Shown here: positions 15,709 through 23,878 of the stretch, piece after piece
How the letters are laid out: every line of letters begins with the position of its first letter
How positions within the stretch are numbered: the first letter of the stretch is position 1
From: a virus
DNA length: 48,301 nt
Reading direction: 5' to 3' (one strand)
IMG/VR virus record: IMGVR_UViG_3300033996_000130
Span: 1 to 48,301 of that record
The notes under the pieces: model-generated
The model's input: only the letters and a program-made list of their open reading frames with translations
What the model was told of the DNA's origin: nothing
Database searches by the model: none
Made by a program: the position numbers and the translations under genes

Positions 15709-17931
15709 ATGCCATTACAGAAATTACAATTCCGACCAGGCGTAAACCGAGAAGGTACTAATTACTCCAACGAGGGCGGTTGGTATGCTTGCGACAAAGT
15801 GCGTTTTCGCTCAGGTTTTCCTGAAAAGATTGGCGGATGGATCCGTCTTTCAAACAATACGTTTTTAGGTGTAGCCCGTGCTTTATGGAATTGGGTAACT
15901 TTGGCTGGCTCTAATTTATTAGGGGTTGGCACTAACCTTAAGTACTATATTGAACTGGGTGGTGCATACAACGATGTTACCCCTATCAGGGTTACATTTA
16001 GTGCAGCCTCTACTCCAAACACAACAAACTGTATTTCCACTACCAATGGATCTAATGTAGTAACAGTTAACTATGTAAACTATGGTGGCATTAGTAATGA
16101 CTTTGTAACTATTTCTGGCGCTAATGCTGTGGGTGGAATAGCCGCAACTGAAATAAATGCCGAACATCAAATTACTTATATAGATTTAGATACCTTTACA
16201 TTTACAGTAAATTCTGCCGCAACTTCTAACGTAGCAGCTGGTGGTGGTAATACTATTACTATGGCGTTTCAGATTCAAACTGGCTTAGATGTTTTTGTGG
16301 TTGGCACTGGCTGGGGCGCTGGAACATGGCCTTCTTATATCCAAACCACATTGAGCAGTCCATTTACTTGTACAAGTCCTAGCAACGTTGTTACCGTAAC
16401 CCAAACAGCACATGGTCTTGCTAACGGCAACGCAGTTTATTTCAATAGCATATCTGGTAATGTTTGCGGCATAGCATCTACCCCATTTATTAAAGCGTTT
16501 TCAATTACAGTAGTCAATGCAAATGCCTATACGTTCTCAACGGTTATTGGTTCTAATACCTATACCACGTCCGATAACGGCCCAACGGGTGGCACGGTAG
16601 TTGTTTCTACGCCTGTTGCACCTTTCCGTGGTTGGGGTACGGCGGCGAATGTAGGTATTGGGCAACAGCTTCGTTTATGGACAAATGACAACTTTGGTGA
16701 AGATTTAATTATTGCTCCTCGTGGCGGTGCTATTTATTATTGGGATGCAACAACTGGCGTGTCAGTGCGGGCTGTAGAACTAAGCACTTTAGCTTCAGGT
16801 TCAACGGTTCCTGGAACTTCATATACCTACAAAGACTTTGTTCCCAACCAAACCAATCAAATTATTGGATCGGCAATTCAACGTTTTGTTATTGCTTTTG
16901 GCGCTAATCCTTATGATCCGACTGATCCAACGACTCCGTTTGACCCACTTTTAGTTCGCTGGTCAGACCAAGAAGACCCTTTTACATGGGTGCCAGATGC
17001 CACTAATCAGTCAGGTGAATATCGTCTAAATATTGGATCCACTATTATTTCAGCTCGTTCAACCCGCCAAGAAATTTTGGTTTGGTCTGATGCCGCTATT
17101 TATTCTATGCAATACCTTGGACCGCCCTATATTTGGGGCTTTCAATTGCTGCAAGACAACATTACCATCATGTCTCCTAATGCGGCTATAACTGTTAACA
17201 ACATTACCTACTGGATGGGAACAGATAAGTTCTTCTCGTACTCAGGACGTGTAGAAACGCTTCCTTGCGCACTATGGCAGTTTATTTTTGACGACATTAA
17301 TAAAGACCAGTCATTTCAGGTATTTGCTGGTTCAAATGAAGGTTACAACGAAATATGGTGGTTCTATTGCTCACAAAATAGCAATGCAATAGATAGCTAC
17401 ATTATTTACAACTACCTTGAGCGCACATGGGCTTACGGCACAATGAATCGTACCGCTTGGCTAGACTCAGGCTTACGCCAGTTCCCAATGGCTGCCTACC
17501 CTACAGGCAATAAGATTTTGTTCCATGAGGCTAACGTAGATGATGTATCAGGGTTAACCCCAGTACCGATTGAAGCCTACATTCAGTCTTCTGACTTTGA
17601 CATTGGTGATGGGCACAACTTTGGATTTGTGTGGCGCATACTGCCAGATTTAACTTTTAACGGCTCAAACGTAAACCAGCCATACGTAACAATGACGGTG
17701 CGCCCACGCAGAAACTCTGGTGCTCCTTATGGTACAGCAAACAATCCAGAAGTAGCCAGTACCCAGAACTACGTTAGCAGTGGAACCTATGACGTACAGG
17801 AGTTTGATGGACAGGTATATACCCGTCTTCGTGGACGCCAAATGAGCTTTAGGATTGAGTCAACCACTTTAGGTGTGGCTTGGCAGTTAGGTAGTCCACG
17901 TATTGATATTAGAAACGATGGTCGCAGATGA
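15709..17931 (+). CDS. Tail hub / DNA-stabilising protein (P22 gp10-like)
   Basis: This 740-residue protein opens LQFRPGVNREGTNYSNEGGW and RFRSGFPEKIGGW, a beginning typical of large tail-hub proteins of short-tailed phages (P22 gp10-type). The rest is beta-rich, with a long segment around FVPNQTNQIIGSAIQRFVIA, IISARSTRQEILVWSDAA and NEIWWFYCSQNSNAID resembling a propeller-like fold. The C-terminus (SFRIESTTLGVAWQLGSPRI) also fits. Together with gp4-like and needle-like genes it supports a P22-style tail machine. It overlaps the next gene by ATGA. Confidence 0.72.
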   Translation: MPLQKLQFRPGVNREGTNYSNEGGWYACDKVRFRSGFPEKIGGWIRLSNNTFLGVARALWNWVTLAGSNLLGVGTNLKYYIELGGAYNDVTPIRVTFSAASTPNTTNCISTTNGSNVVTVNYVNYGGISNDFVTISGANAVGGIAATEINAEHQITYIDLDTFTFTVNSAATSNVAAGGGNTITMAFQIQTGLDVFVVGTGWGAGTWPSYIQTTLSSPFTCTSPSNVVTVTQTAHGLANGNAVYFNSISGNVCGIASTPFIKAFSITVVNANAYTFSTVIGSNTYTTSDNGPTGGTVVVSTPVAPFRGWGTAANVGIGQQLRLWTNDNFGEDLIIAPRGGAIYYWDATTGVSVRAVELSTLASGSTVPGTSYTYKDFVPNQTNQIIGSAIQRFVIAFGANPYDPTDPTTPFDPLLVRWSDQEDPFTWVPDATNQSGEYRLNIGSTIISARSTRQEILVWSDAAIYSMQYLGPPYIWGFQLLQDNITIMSPNAAITVNNITYWMGTDKFFSYSGRVETLPCALWQFIFDDINKDQSFQVFAGSNEGYNEIWWFYCSQNSNAIDSYIIYNYLERTWAYGTMNRTAWLDSGLRQFPMAAYPTGNKILFHEANVDDVSGLTPVPIEAYIQSSDFDIGDGHNFGFVWRILPDLTFNGSNVNQPYVTMTVRPRRNSGAPYGTANNPEVASTQNYVSSGTYDVQEFDGQVYTRLRGRQMSFRIESTTLGVAWQLGSPRIDIRNDGRR

Positions 17932-18611
17932 CGATTTATAGGGATACCCCGCTTCGCCCACCAAAAGCACCCAATCTGCTGATTGCGCCAGTAGACTATC
18001 GCCAGCAATACATCGACCAGCTTAATAATGCTCTGCGTCTGTACTTTAACCAGATTGATAACAGCATCGCATCGTTGCTAGACGTTACAGGTGGGGGAGC
18101 TTTAAGCCTTCCTTTTATTGCTGCATCCGATAGCACAGATCAACTTGCCACCGCCTCAGACACCGCTACGGTTGTAAAATGGAACACCCTAGAGGGCGGT
18201 AGCGGGTTTACTTTAAACGCCCCTGGCTCGGCTACGGCGCTTGTATCGGGTGTGTATAAAATTACATACAGCCTTCAGCTTGCAAATACCGATAACGCCC
18301 AGCACGATGCAGCGGTATGGCTCAAGATTAATAATGTCGATGTACCCCGTTCTACTACGGTATTTACTGTACCAGCCCGTAAAAGTGCTGGGGTATTTAG
18401 TTATGTTTGTGCTTACTCCGAAGTGGTGTTTTCTTTAGAGTCTGGCGATGAGATGGAACTGTACTGGGCAACTGGTCAAGCCTACGACACCTCCCCCGCA
18501 ACAGACGGTATTTACATAGAAGCGTTAGCAGCACAAGCTAGTCCCTATGCCAGACCTGCAACCCCTTCTGCATTAGGCTCAATTACCTTTGTATCTAGGC
18601 TTCCATCATGA
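17928..18611 (+). CDS. Needle-like protein with C1q/TNF-like head
   Basis: This 227-residue product has a Pro-rich N-terminus, a helix (YRQQYIDQLNNALRLYFNQI) able to form a trimeric coil, and a C-terminal beta domain from about residue 70 (GVYKITYSLQLANTD, then GIYIEALAAQ) resembling a C1q/TNF jelly roll. Gene order after a gp10-like hub suggests an analogue of the P22 gp26 tail needle, whose relatives can end in a trimeric knob. A short tailspike or fibre accessory is the alternative. Confidence 0.55.
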   Translation: MTIYRDTPLRPPKAPNLLIAPVDYRQQYIDQLNNALRLYFNQIDNSIASLLDVTGGGALSLPFIAASDSTDQLATASDTATVVKWNTLEGGSGFTLNAPGSATALVSGVYKITYSLQLANTDNAQHDAAVWLKINNVDVPRSTTVFTVPARKSAGVFSYVCAYSEVVFSLESGDEMELYWATGQAYDTSPATDGIYIEALAAQASPYARPATPSALGSITFVSRLPS

Positions 18612-18645
18612 TAAACTTGACACCAAATAACCTTGTGAGGCATAT

Positions 18646-19173
18646 ATGGGATTCTTTGACAGCTTAGTTCCTACCGAACAATATCAAGCCCAGACTTTAG
18701 CCAAGCAATCTGGCGGTCAGGGTACGCCTATTCCTATGGCTCCAATGCAGCCACCAGTGCCACAACAGTTTGCCAAAGGCGGGTTAGCTGCTGCAAACAA
18801 TCAAATTCAACAAACCCAGGTTATGAAAGTAATTGCTAATTACTTTAAAAACAAGGGTTTACCAGTAGAGCCAGCCATGGAAGGCGTTAAAAAAGAAATT
18901 GAAAACGGTCTTAAGTTAATCCCGTTTGAAAGTTCAGTAATGGGGTTTAAGTCATTGGGCAATGATGTAGCTCAAATCCATTTTTTTACAGTTGGAACCA
19001 TGCAAGACTTAGCAAATGACATGCAATACTTTTATAAGTATTTGAAAGATAAGGGAATTAAGACTGTTTATGACTCAATTCCAGCCCCAATTACCACTCA
19101 AATATTTGATCGTTTAGGCGCAACTATAGTTAAATCTGACAAACCTGACTTTAAATTTAAGGCAACAATATGA
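18646..19173 (+). CDS. Hypothetical virion-internal protein
   Basis: This 175-residue product has an N-terminal Pro/Gln-rich segment with FAKGGLAAANN (the GG motif also seen in the next ejection-type proteins), and a folded C-terminal half (AQIHFFTVGTMQDLANDMQY, IFDRLGATIVKSDKP). The latter has a GNAT-like flavour, as in T7 gp13-type internal proteins, but no clear acetyl-CoA loop is visible. GAGG lies close to the ATG. Position before ejection-type proteins supports a virion role. Confidence 0.5.
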   Translation: MGFFDSLVPTEQYQAQTLAKQSGGQGTPIPMAPMQPPVPQQFAKGGLAAANNQIQQTQVMKVIANYFKNKGLPVEPAMEGVKKEIENGLKLIPFESSVMGFKSLGNDVAQIHFFTVGTMQDLANDMQYFYKYLKDKGIKTVYDSIPAPITTQIFDRLGATIVKSDKPDFKFKATI

Positions 19174-19589
19174 TTTTGGATGTACAAAAACCTATTGACG
19201 CTTCTTTGATACAGAAGCAAATGGGCATTTTGTGCAATACAGCAAAAGATCTTCCTCCAGCGCATTGTGAGGAAAAGCATCACTTTGGACCAAATATCTA
19301 CATTAAAGAAGTAACAATGCCAGCTGGATCTTTAATTATTGGCAAGCACCATCGCATGGAGCACCTTTGCAACATGATATCAGGACGTATGATTGTTCTA
19401 GATGCTGACGGCAATCGGGCAGAATTGATTGCTCCAATGACGTTTATGGCAAAGCCAGGACGCAAGATTGCTTACATTATAGAAACAGTAGTATTTCAAA
19501 ACATTTATTCAACACCAGAAACAGATATACAGAAGCTAGAAGACATGTGCATAGACAATTCTAAGGATCTGTTAGAGGAAGGAAACTAA
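19170..19589 (+). CDS. Cupin-fold protein
   Basis: This 139-residue protein has a cupin motif at residues 53-72 (GSLIIGKHHRMEHLCNMISG), with His60, His61, Glu64 and His65 placed as metal ligands, followed by GRMIVLDADGN and a second-motif-like stretch around AKPGRKIAYIIETVVFQN. It overlaps the upstream gene by ATGA. Cupins may be enzymes or sugar- or protein-binding modules; the substrate is not visible. Its place inside the ejection-protein block is unusual. Confidence 0.6.
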   Translation: MILDVQKPIDASLIQKQMGILCNTAKDLPPAHCEEKHHFGPNIYIKEVTMPAGSLIIGKHHRMEHLCNMISGRMIVLDADGNRAELIAPMTFMAKPGRKIAYIIETVVFQNIYSTPETDIQKLEDMCIDNSKDLLEEGN

Positions 19590-19590
19590 T

Positions 19591-21210
19591 ATGGCTTTCG
19601 TTGCGGTAGCTGGCACAGTAGGTGCTGCGGTAGGACTAAGTGGTACAGCAGCCATTATTGGCGGTGGCGCTTTAATTGGCGCTGGCGTAGGTGGTTTATA
19701 CAGCGCTGTTACTGGTGATGGCGATATTCTTAACAGTATGCTTACTGGTGGTCTTATTGGTGGCGCTGGTGCATTTGGTTTAAATGCACTGGGGGTTGGA
19801 GCTGGTGCTACTGCTGGTACTACTGCTGCTGGTGGTGCTGCTGGCGCTGGTGCTACTGGAGCAGGAACTATTGGGCCTGCAGCAACAACTGTTGCTACAA
19901 CTACTCCAGCTATGGAAGCAGCCGCTTTATTAGATGCAGCAGCTGTAGCAGAAGGCGGAACAACAGCTGGTATGGCAACGCAATATGCAGCACAAGAAGC
20001 AGCCAAACAAGAAGCCGCAAAAGTTGCAGCTAAAGCATTATCTGGCAAAGAAATGCTTGGTTATGGTTTAGCTGGAACATCTGCTTTGCAACTGTTAGGT
20101 GGAAAAAGCAAGGGATCAAATGCTCCAACAGATCCTGGAATGATTCGTCCTTATGAATTTAACTCCAATCCAGTTGCAGCTACTGGAAACTTCCCTTCTC
20201 CTTACGCAACGGCTCAATACGATGCCGCTGGTATGCCAATTATGGATACCAGAGAACGTAATTACTTTGACCAAAAGTACACAGCATTAACTCCATACTC
20301 AGCCCGTTCTGGCACTCCAAATCCAAACGTTCCTGTAGCAGCTGCTAGAGGCGGGTTGATGGCTGCTGGTGGTCCAGTTGAGCGTATGTCTCAAAATGTC
20401 ATGGGCGGTTTAGGTAATATGTATCCGCAAAGCCAACAGCCTGTAACGAGCTTTGCCACTCCAACACAGATGCCAGTATCGGCAGAGATAGTTCGTTCTG
20501 ACTATGACGCACAGACACGTCCTTACTCAGGCATAACTATGGCAAATGGTGGTCTTTCTAAGGCTAACGGTTTACGCAATACAAAAAGCTATAGCGTAGG
20601 CGGTGTTTCTTATGACGCTCAAAACCAAAAGTATTCAGGAGCTGGAATTGATCAAGCGCCTGTTGCATTAGAAGCAAGTTTGCCTCCTTTAACAGCTGAT
20701 TTAATAGCTTCATTAACACCACAGTGGCAAGCTGCAAATCCATATAAATATGCTTATGATGCTAAGAATCAAAAATACAGTGCTGCTACACCTGATATGA
20801 ATCAGTTAAACGCATTTAAGGCGTTTCAAGATCAAAAGGCAGCAGATGAGGCGGCAGCAGCGGCAGCTCAAGCCTATCAACCTTATGATGGCGGTGGCGG
20901 AGCCAATGGTGGACTTATGCCTTACAACTTAGGCGGTTACTCCGATGGTGGTCGTTTATTGCGTGGTCCTGGAGATGGTGTATCGGATGACATTCCAGCT
21001 ACGATTGCAGGTAAACAGCCAGCTAGATTAGCGGACGGAGAATTTGTTATCCCAGCCCGTATTGTTTCTGAGATTGGCAATGGGTCTACGGATGCTGGCG
21101 CTAAACGATTATATGCCATGATGGATCGTATTCAGGATGGTCGTAAGAAAACTATTGGAAAAAAGAACATAGCAAAAGATACAAAGGCTAAAAAACACTT
21201 ATTAGCTTAA
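19591..21210 (+). CDS. Ejection-type internal virion protein with GPGDG...DGEFVI motif
   Basis: This 539-residue protein starts with about 70 very hydrophobic Gly/Ala residues (including TAAIIGGGALIGAGVGGLYS) that could insert into membranes, as in phage pilot or ejection proteins. Repeated RGGLMAAGG, ANGGLSKANG and ANGGLMPYNLGG steps occur between residues 250 and 460. Near the C-terminus LLRGPGDGVSDDIPATIAGK and QPARLADGEFVIPARIV match a motif widespread in tape-measure and internal proteins. A channel or injected role is inferred. Confidence 0.6.
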   Translation: MAFVAVAGTVGAAVGLSGTAAIIGGGALIGAGVGGLYSAVTGDGDILNSMLTGGLIGGAGAFGLNALGVGAGATAGTTAAGGAAGAGATGAGTIGPAATTVATTTPAMEAAALLDAAAVAEGGTTAGMATQYAAQEAAKQEAAKVAAKALSGKEMLGYGLAGTSALQLLGGKSKGSNAPTDPGMIRPYEFNSNPVAATGNFPSPYATAQYDAAGMPIMDTRERNYFDQKYTALTPYSARSGTPNPNVPVAAARGGLMAAGGPVERMSQNVMGGLGNMYPQSQQPVTSFATPTQMPVSAEIVRSDYDAQTRPYSGITMANGGLSKANGLRNTKSYSVGGVSYDAQNQKYSGAGIDQAPVALEASLPPLTADLIASLTPQWQAANPYKYAYDAKNQKYSAATPDMNQLNAFKAFQDQKAADEAAAAAAQAYQPYDGGGGANGGLMPYNLGGYSDGGRLLRGPGDGVSDDIPATIAGKQPARLADGEFVIPARIVSEIGNGSTDAGAKRLYAMMDRIQDGRKKTIGKKNIAKDTKAKKHLLA

Positions 21211-21642
21211 ATGTTACAAAGCGCCCAATCATTTGAAGCCAAGCAAAAAGCAGCGGAGATATTGCTTGAACATGTTGGCGTTCAACCTTGTGGTGATTTG
21301 CAAGCCTTGTTTTGGGTGGATGAAGAGAATAAAATTGAATGGGTTATAGGGTATACCGCTTTTATAGGAAAGACTTGTCAAATGCACATGGTTAATTTAA
21401 AAGGTGGATATACCCCAAAAGGTTTACTGTTTGGTGCTTTTGACTTTCCATTTAACTATTTAGGTATAGAAAAAGCAATTGGCGTATTAAATAGTCTTAA
21501 TACTAAAGCTGTGGAATATGACAAAAAGCTAGGGTTTACTGAAATTGTGCGTTTAGAAGGCATGCACGATGACGGTGGAGATTTGATTGTTATGGAAATG
21601 AATAAAGCTGACTGTCGCTGGATTAAGGAACGCAAAAAATGA
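21211..21642 (+). CDS. GNAT-like internal virion protein (T7 gp13-type)
   Basis: This 143-residue protein has a GNAT-like beta-alpha pattern: LQALFWVDEENKIEWVIGYT, then GIEKAIGVLNSLNTKAVEYD and KLGFTEIVRLEG, the last resembling the C-terminal strand pair of acetyltransferases. T7 gp13 and relatives carry such a fold as virion internal proteins. The acetyl-CoA-binding Q/RxxGxG/A loop is not obvious, so catalytic activity is doubtful. It begins at the upstream stop and overlaps the next gene by ATGA. Confidence 0.55.
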   Translation: MLQSAQSFEAKQKAAEILLEHVGVQPCGDLQALFWVDEENKIEWVIGYTAFIGKTCQMHMVNLKGGYTPKGLLFGAFDFPFNYLGIEKAIGVLNSLNTKAVEYDKKLGFTEIVRLEGMHDDGGDLIVMEMNKADCRWIKERKK

Positions 21643-23852
21643 ACTTACTAGGAATGAAACGAAAACTGTTGCCATTTAGCGGACCTATGGGGGGCGGTGG
21701 CAAAGGCGGTGGCGGTGGTGGCGGACAAGCCCCAAGCCAACAGACAGTTTCTAATACATCAATCCCTGAATATGCTCGTCCGTATGTCGAGAAAATGCTT
21801 GGGCAGACTGAGGCTTTAACTGATATTAATCAGAATCCATATCAAACTTATGGAGGTCAGCGTATTGCTGACTTTAATCCTACCCAGCAAAAGGCATTTG
21901 AAAACGTAAAAAATATGCAGGTAGCACCGCAAATAGGTGAGGGAACTGGATTAGCTGCCGCTTCTGGATTAGGGTCTATTGGAACGGCTGGTCAGATGGG
22001 TCAAGTTGGTCAGCAATATGCTAATCAAGCTACCAATCCATACGCTCAACAAGCGTATATGTCACCTTACATTCAGAACGCATTACAGCCACAATTAGCT
22101 GAAATGAACCGCCAGTATGACATTACTGGCTTACAACAGAAGAGAGCAGCGACTGGAGCTGGTGCTTTTGGTGGTTCTCGTGAAGCATTAATGCGCTCTG
22201 AGAATGAGCGTAATAAAAACATGGCTATGAACGCAGCCATTGGTTCTGGATATCAAAACGCTTTCCAAGCTGCTCAACAAGCTCAACAGTTTGGTGCTGG
22301 TCTAGGATTGCAAGGATTACAAGGTCAGTTACAAGGCTATGGTCAGGCTGGTCAAGCAGCTGCAACATTAGGCCAATTAGGTCAGACACAGTATGGTCAG
22401 AAAATGGGCATCAATCAAGCCCAGCAACAAGTTGGCGCAATCCAACAGGCGCAAGCTCAACAAGGCTTGGATACTGCTTATCAGGACTTCCTCAAGCAGA
22501 AAAACTATCCATACCAGCAGCTTGCTTTCATGTCCGATATGACTCGTGGTATTCCTTTATCTCAGACATCACAAGCCATGTATTCTGCACCTCCAAGCGC
22601 TGTATCTCAGCTTGGCGGTCTAGGTATGTCTGCTTTAGGTATCTATGGAATGTCTGGTGGCTTTAAGGCTAACGGTGGCATGGTAGGAAAAGGATACGCA
22701 AAGGGCGGTTTAACTTATGCGGGTGGCGGGGACATCTCTTCAATGTCTACCGAGCAATTAACAGAAATGTTAAACAACCCAACTACCGATCCTATTTTGG
22801 CAGCTGAGATTGAAAAGTTATTAATGTTGCACCGCAGAATGGCTATGAATCCTGAGACGGATCAGATTATGGCTCCAGCGTTAGGTCGCTCTGGTATTGC
22901 ATCTATTGGCACTGGCGATATGGTTCCAGAAGAAATGCCAGCTGGTGCTGGTGGCGGTATCGTGGCTTTTGCTGATAGAGGCATGGTAAATCTTAAAAAT
23001 CCAAAGCTATCTGATGACACTGCAGAACGTAGAAAAATGTTGCAACAAAGAGAAAGCGCATTGTTCAAACGTCTGTTTGAAGACCAAGATCCATTTAAAG
23101 AATCAAAGTCTTCCGAGGAAGAACTTCGCAAATCAGTAGCTGAAAGCGCCCGTATGAACCCATACGCAGCTTTAACTAATACTGGTTTGGCATTAATGAA
23201 AGGAAGCTCTGATCCTACAAAACGTGGAAATTTCCTTGCTGAATTAGGTGAAGCTGGTGAATCTGGTTTAAGCACTTACGCAAAAGGCAAGGCAAGCCAA
23301 GCAGAAATGAATAGAGCTTTATTAGGTCAAATTGAAAAGAGAGAAGCCTCTAAGTTTGGCAGAGATGTTGCACTGCAAAACGCTTTGACTACTTCATTAG
23401 GCCAGATGGATGCCAAAGAGCTTGGTATGCTTAATGCTAGATCTAATGCTGGTTTAGCAGCAGCAACTAGAGATTCTAATTTACGCCTTAAGTACGCAAC
23501 CTTGTATAAAGACACCTTGGACGATGTTAAGGAAAAAATGCTCAAACAAGATAAGTTTGGTCAACTATATCGTAAAGACCCAGCTGGATTTAACCGTGCA
23601 GCCGAGCTTGAAGCTAAACGTATTTTGCCTAAAGAGGCGTTGGAGATTTTGGGTAAAACAGCGGCAGTTACCGAAACCCCAGTGGATAAGCCTGTAGTTC
23701 CTGGAGGTAAAAATCCTCCTCCAGTAAGTTATCCAGTACCTACCGCAGCAGCAATTAATGCGTTAAAATCTAGAACAGATAAAGATGTAGCATCAAAACA
23801 GTTTGATACAATATTTGGACCAGGTGCAGCAAGTAAAGTTTTAGGTAAGTAA
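21639..23852 (+). CDS. Large internal / ejection-type virion protein
   Basis: This 737-residue protein has a Gly-rich beginning, then NTSIPEYARPYVEKMLGQTE and RIADFNPTQQKAFENVKNM, a start I recall from internal proteins of environmental podoviruses. Residues 110-320 are Gln/Ala/Gly-rich and helical. Around residue 345, KANGGMVGKGYAKGGLTYAG repeats the block's GG motif. The C-terminal third is charged and helical. It lies just before the giant polyvalent gene. A role in DNA ejection or as an internal core protein is likely from context. Confidence 0.6.
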   Translation: MNLLGMKRKLLPFSGPMGGGGKGGGGGGGQAPSQQTVSNTSIPEYARPYVEKMLGQTEALTDINQNPYQTYGGQRIADFNPTQQKAFENVKNMQVAPQIGEGTGLAAASGLGSIGTAGQMGQVGQQYANQATNPYAQQAYMSPYIQNALQPQLAEMNRQYDITGLQQKRAATGAGAFGGSREALMRSENERNKNMAMNAAIGSGYQNAFQAAQQAQQFGAGLGLQGLQGQLQGYGQAGQAAATLGQLGQTQYGQKMGINQAQQQVGAIQQAQAQQGLDTAYQDFLKQKNYPYQQLAFMSDMTRGIPLSQTSQAMYSAPPSAVSQLGGLGMSALGIYGMSGGFKANGGMVGKGYAKGGLTYAGGGDISSMSTEQLTEMLNNPTTDPILAAEIEKLLMLHRRMAMNPETDQIMAPALGRSGIASIGTGDMVPEEMPAGAGGGIVAFADRGMVNLKNPKLSDDTAERRKMLQQRESALFKRLFEDQDPFKESKSSEEELRKSVAESARMNPYAALTNTGLALMKGSSDPTKRGNFLAELGEAGESGLSTYAKGKASQAEMNRALLGQIEKREASKFGRDVALQNALTTSLGQMDAKELGMLNARSNAGLAAATRDSNLRLKYATLYKDTLDDVKEKMLKQDKFGQLYRKDPAGFNRAAELEAKRILPKEALEILGKTAAVTETPVDKPVVPGGKNPPPVSYPVPTAAAINALKSRTDKDVASKQFDTIFGPGAASKVLGK

Positions 23853-23878
23853 CTGCATAAAATTTAAAGGATTGCTTT

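Noticed and set aside
18617-18648. Perfect TTGACA before the 18646 gene as a promoter
   Set aside because: No acceptable -10 box at 16-18 bases; the predicted start would fall inside the coding region.
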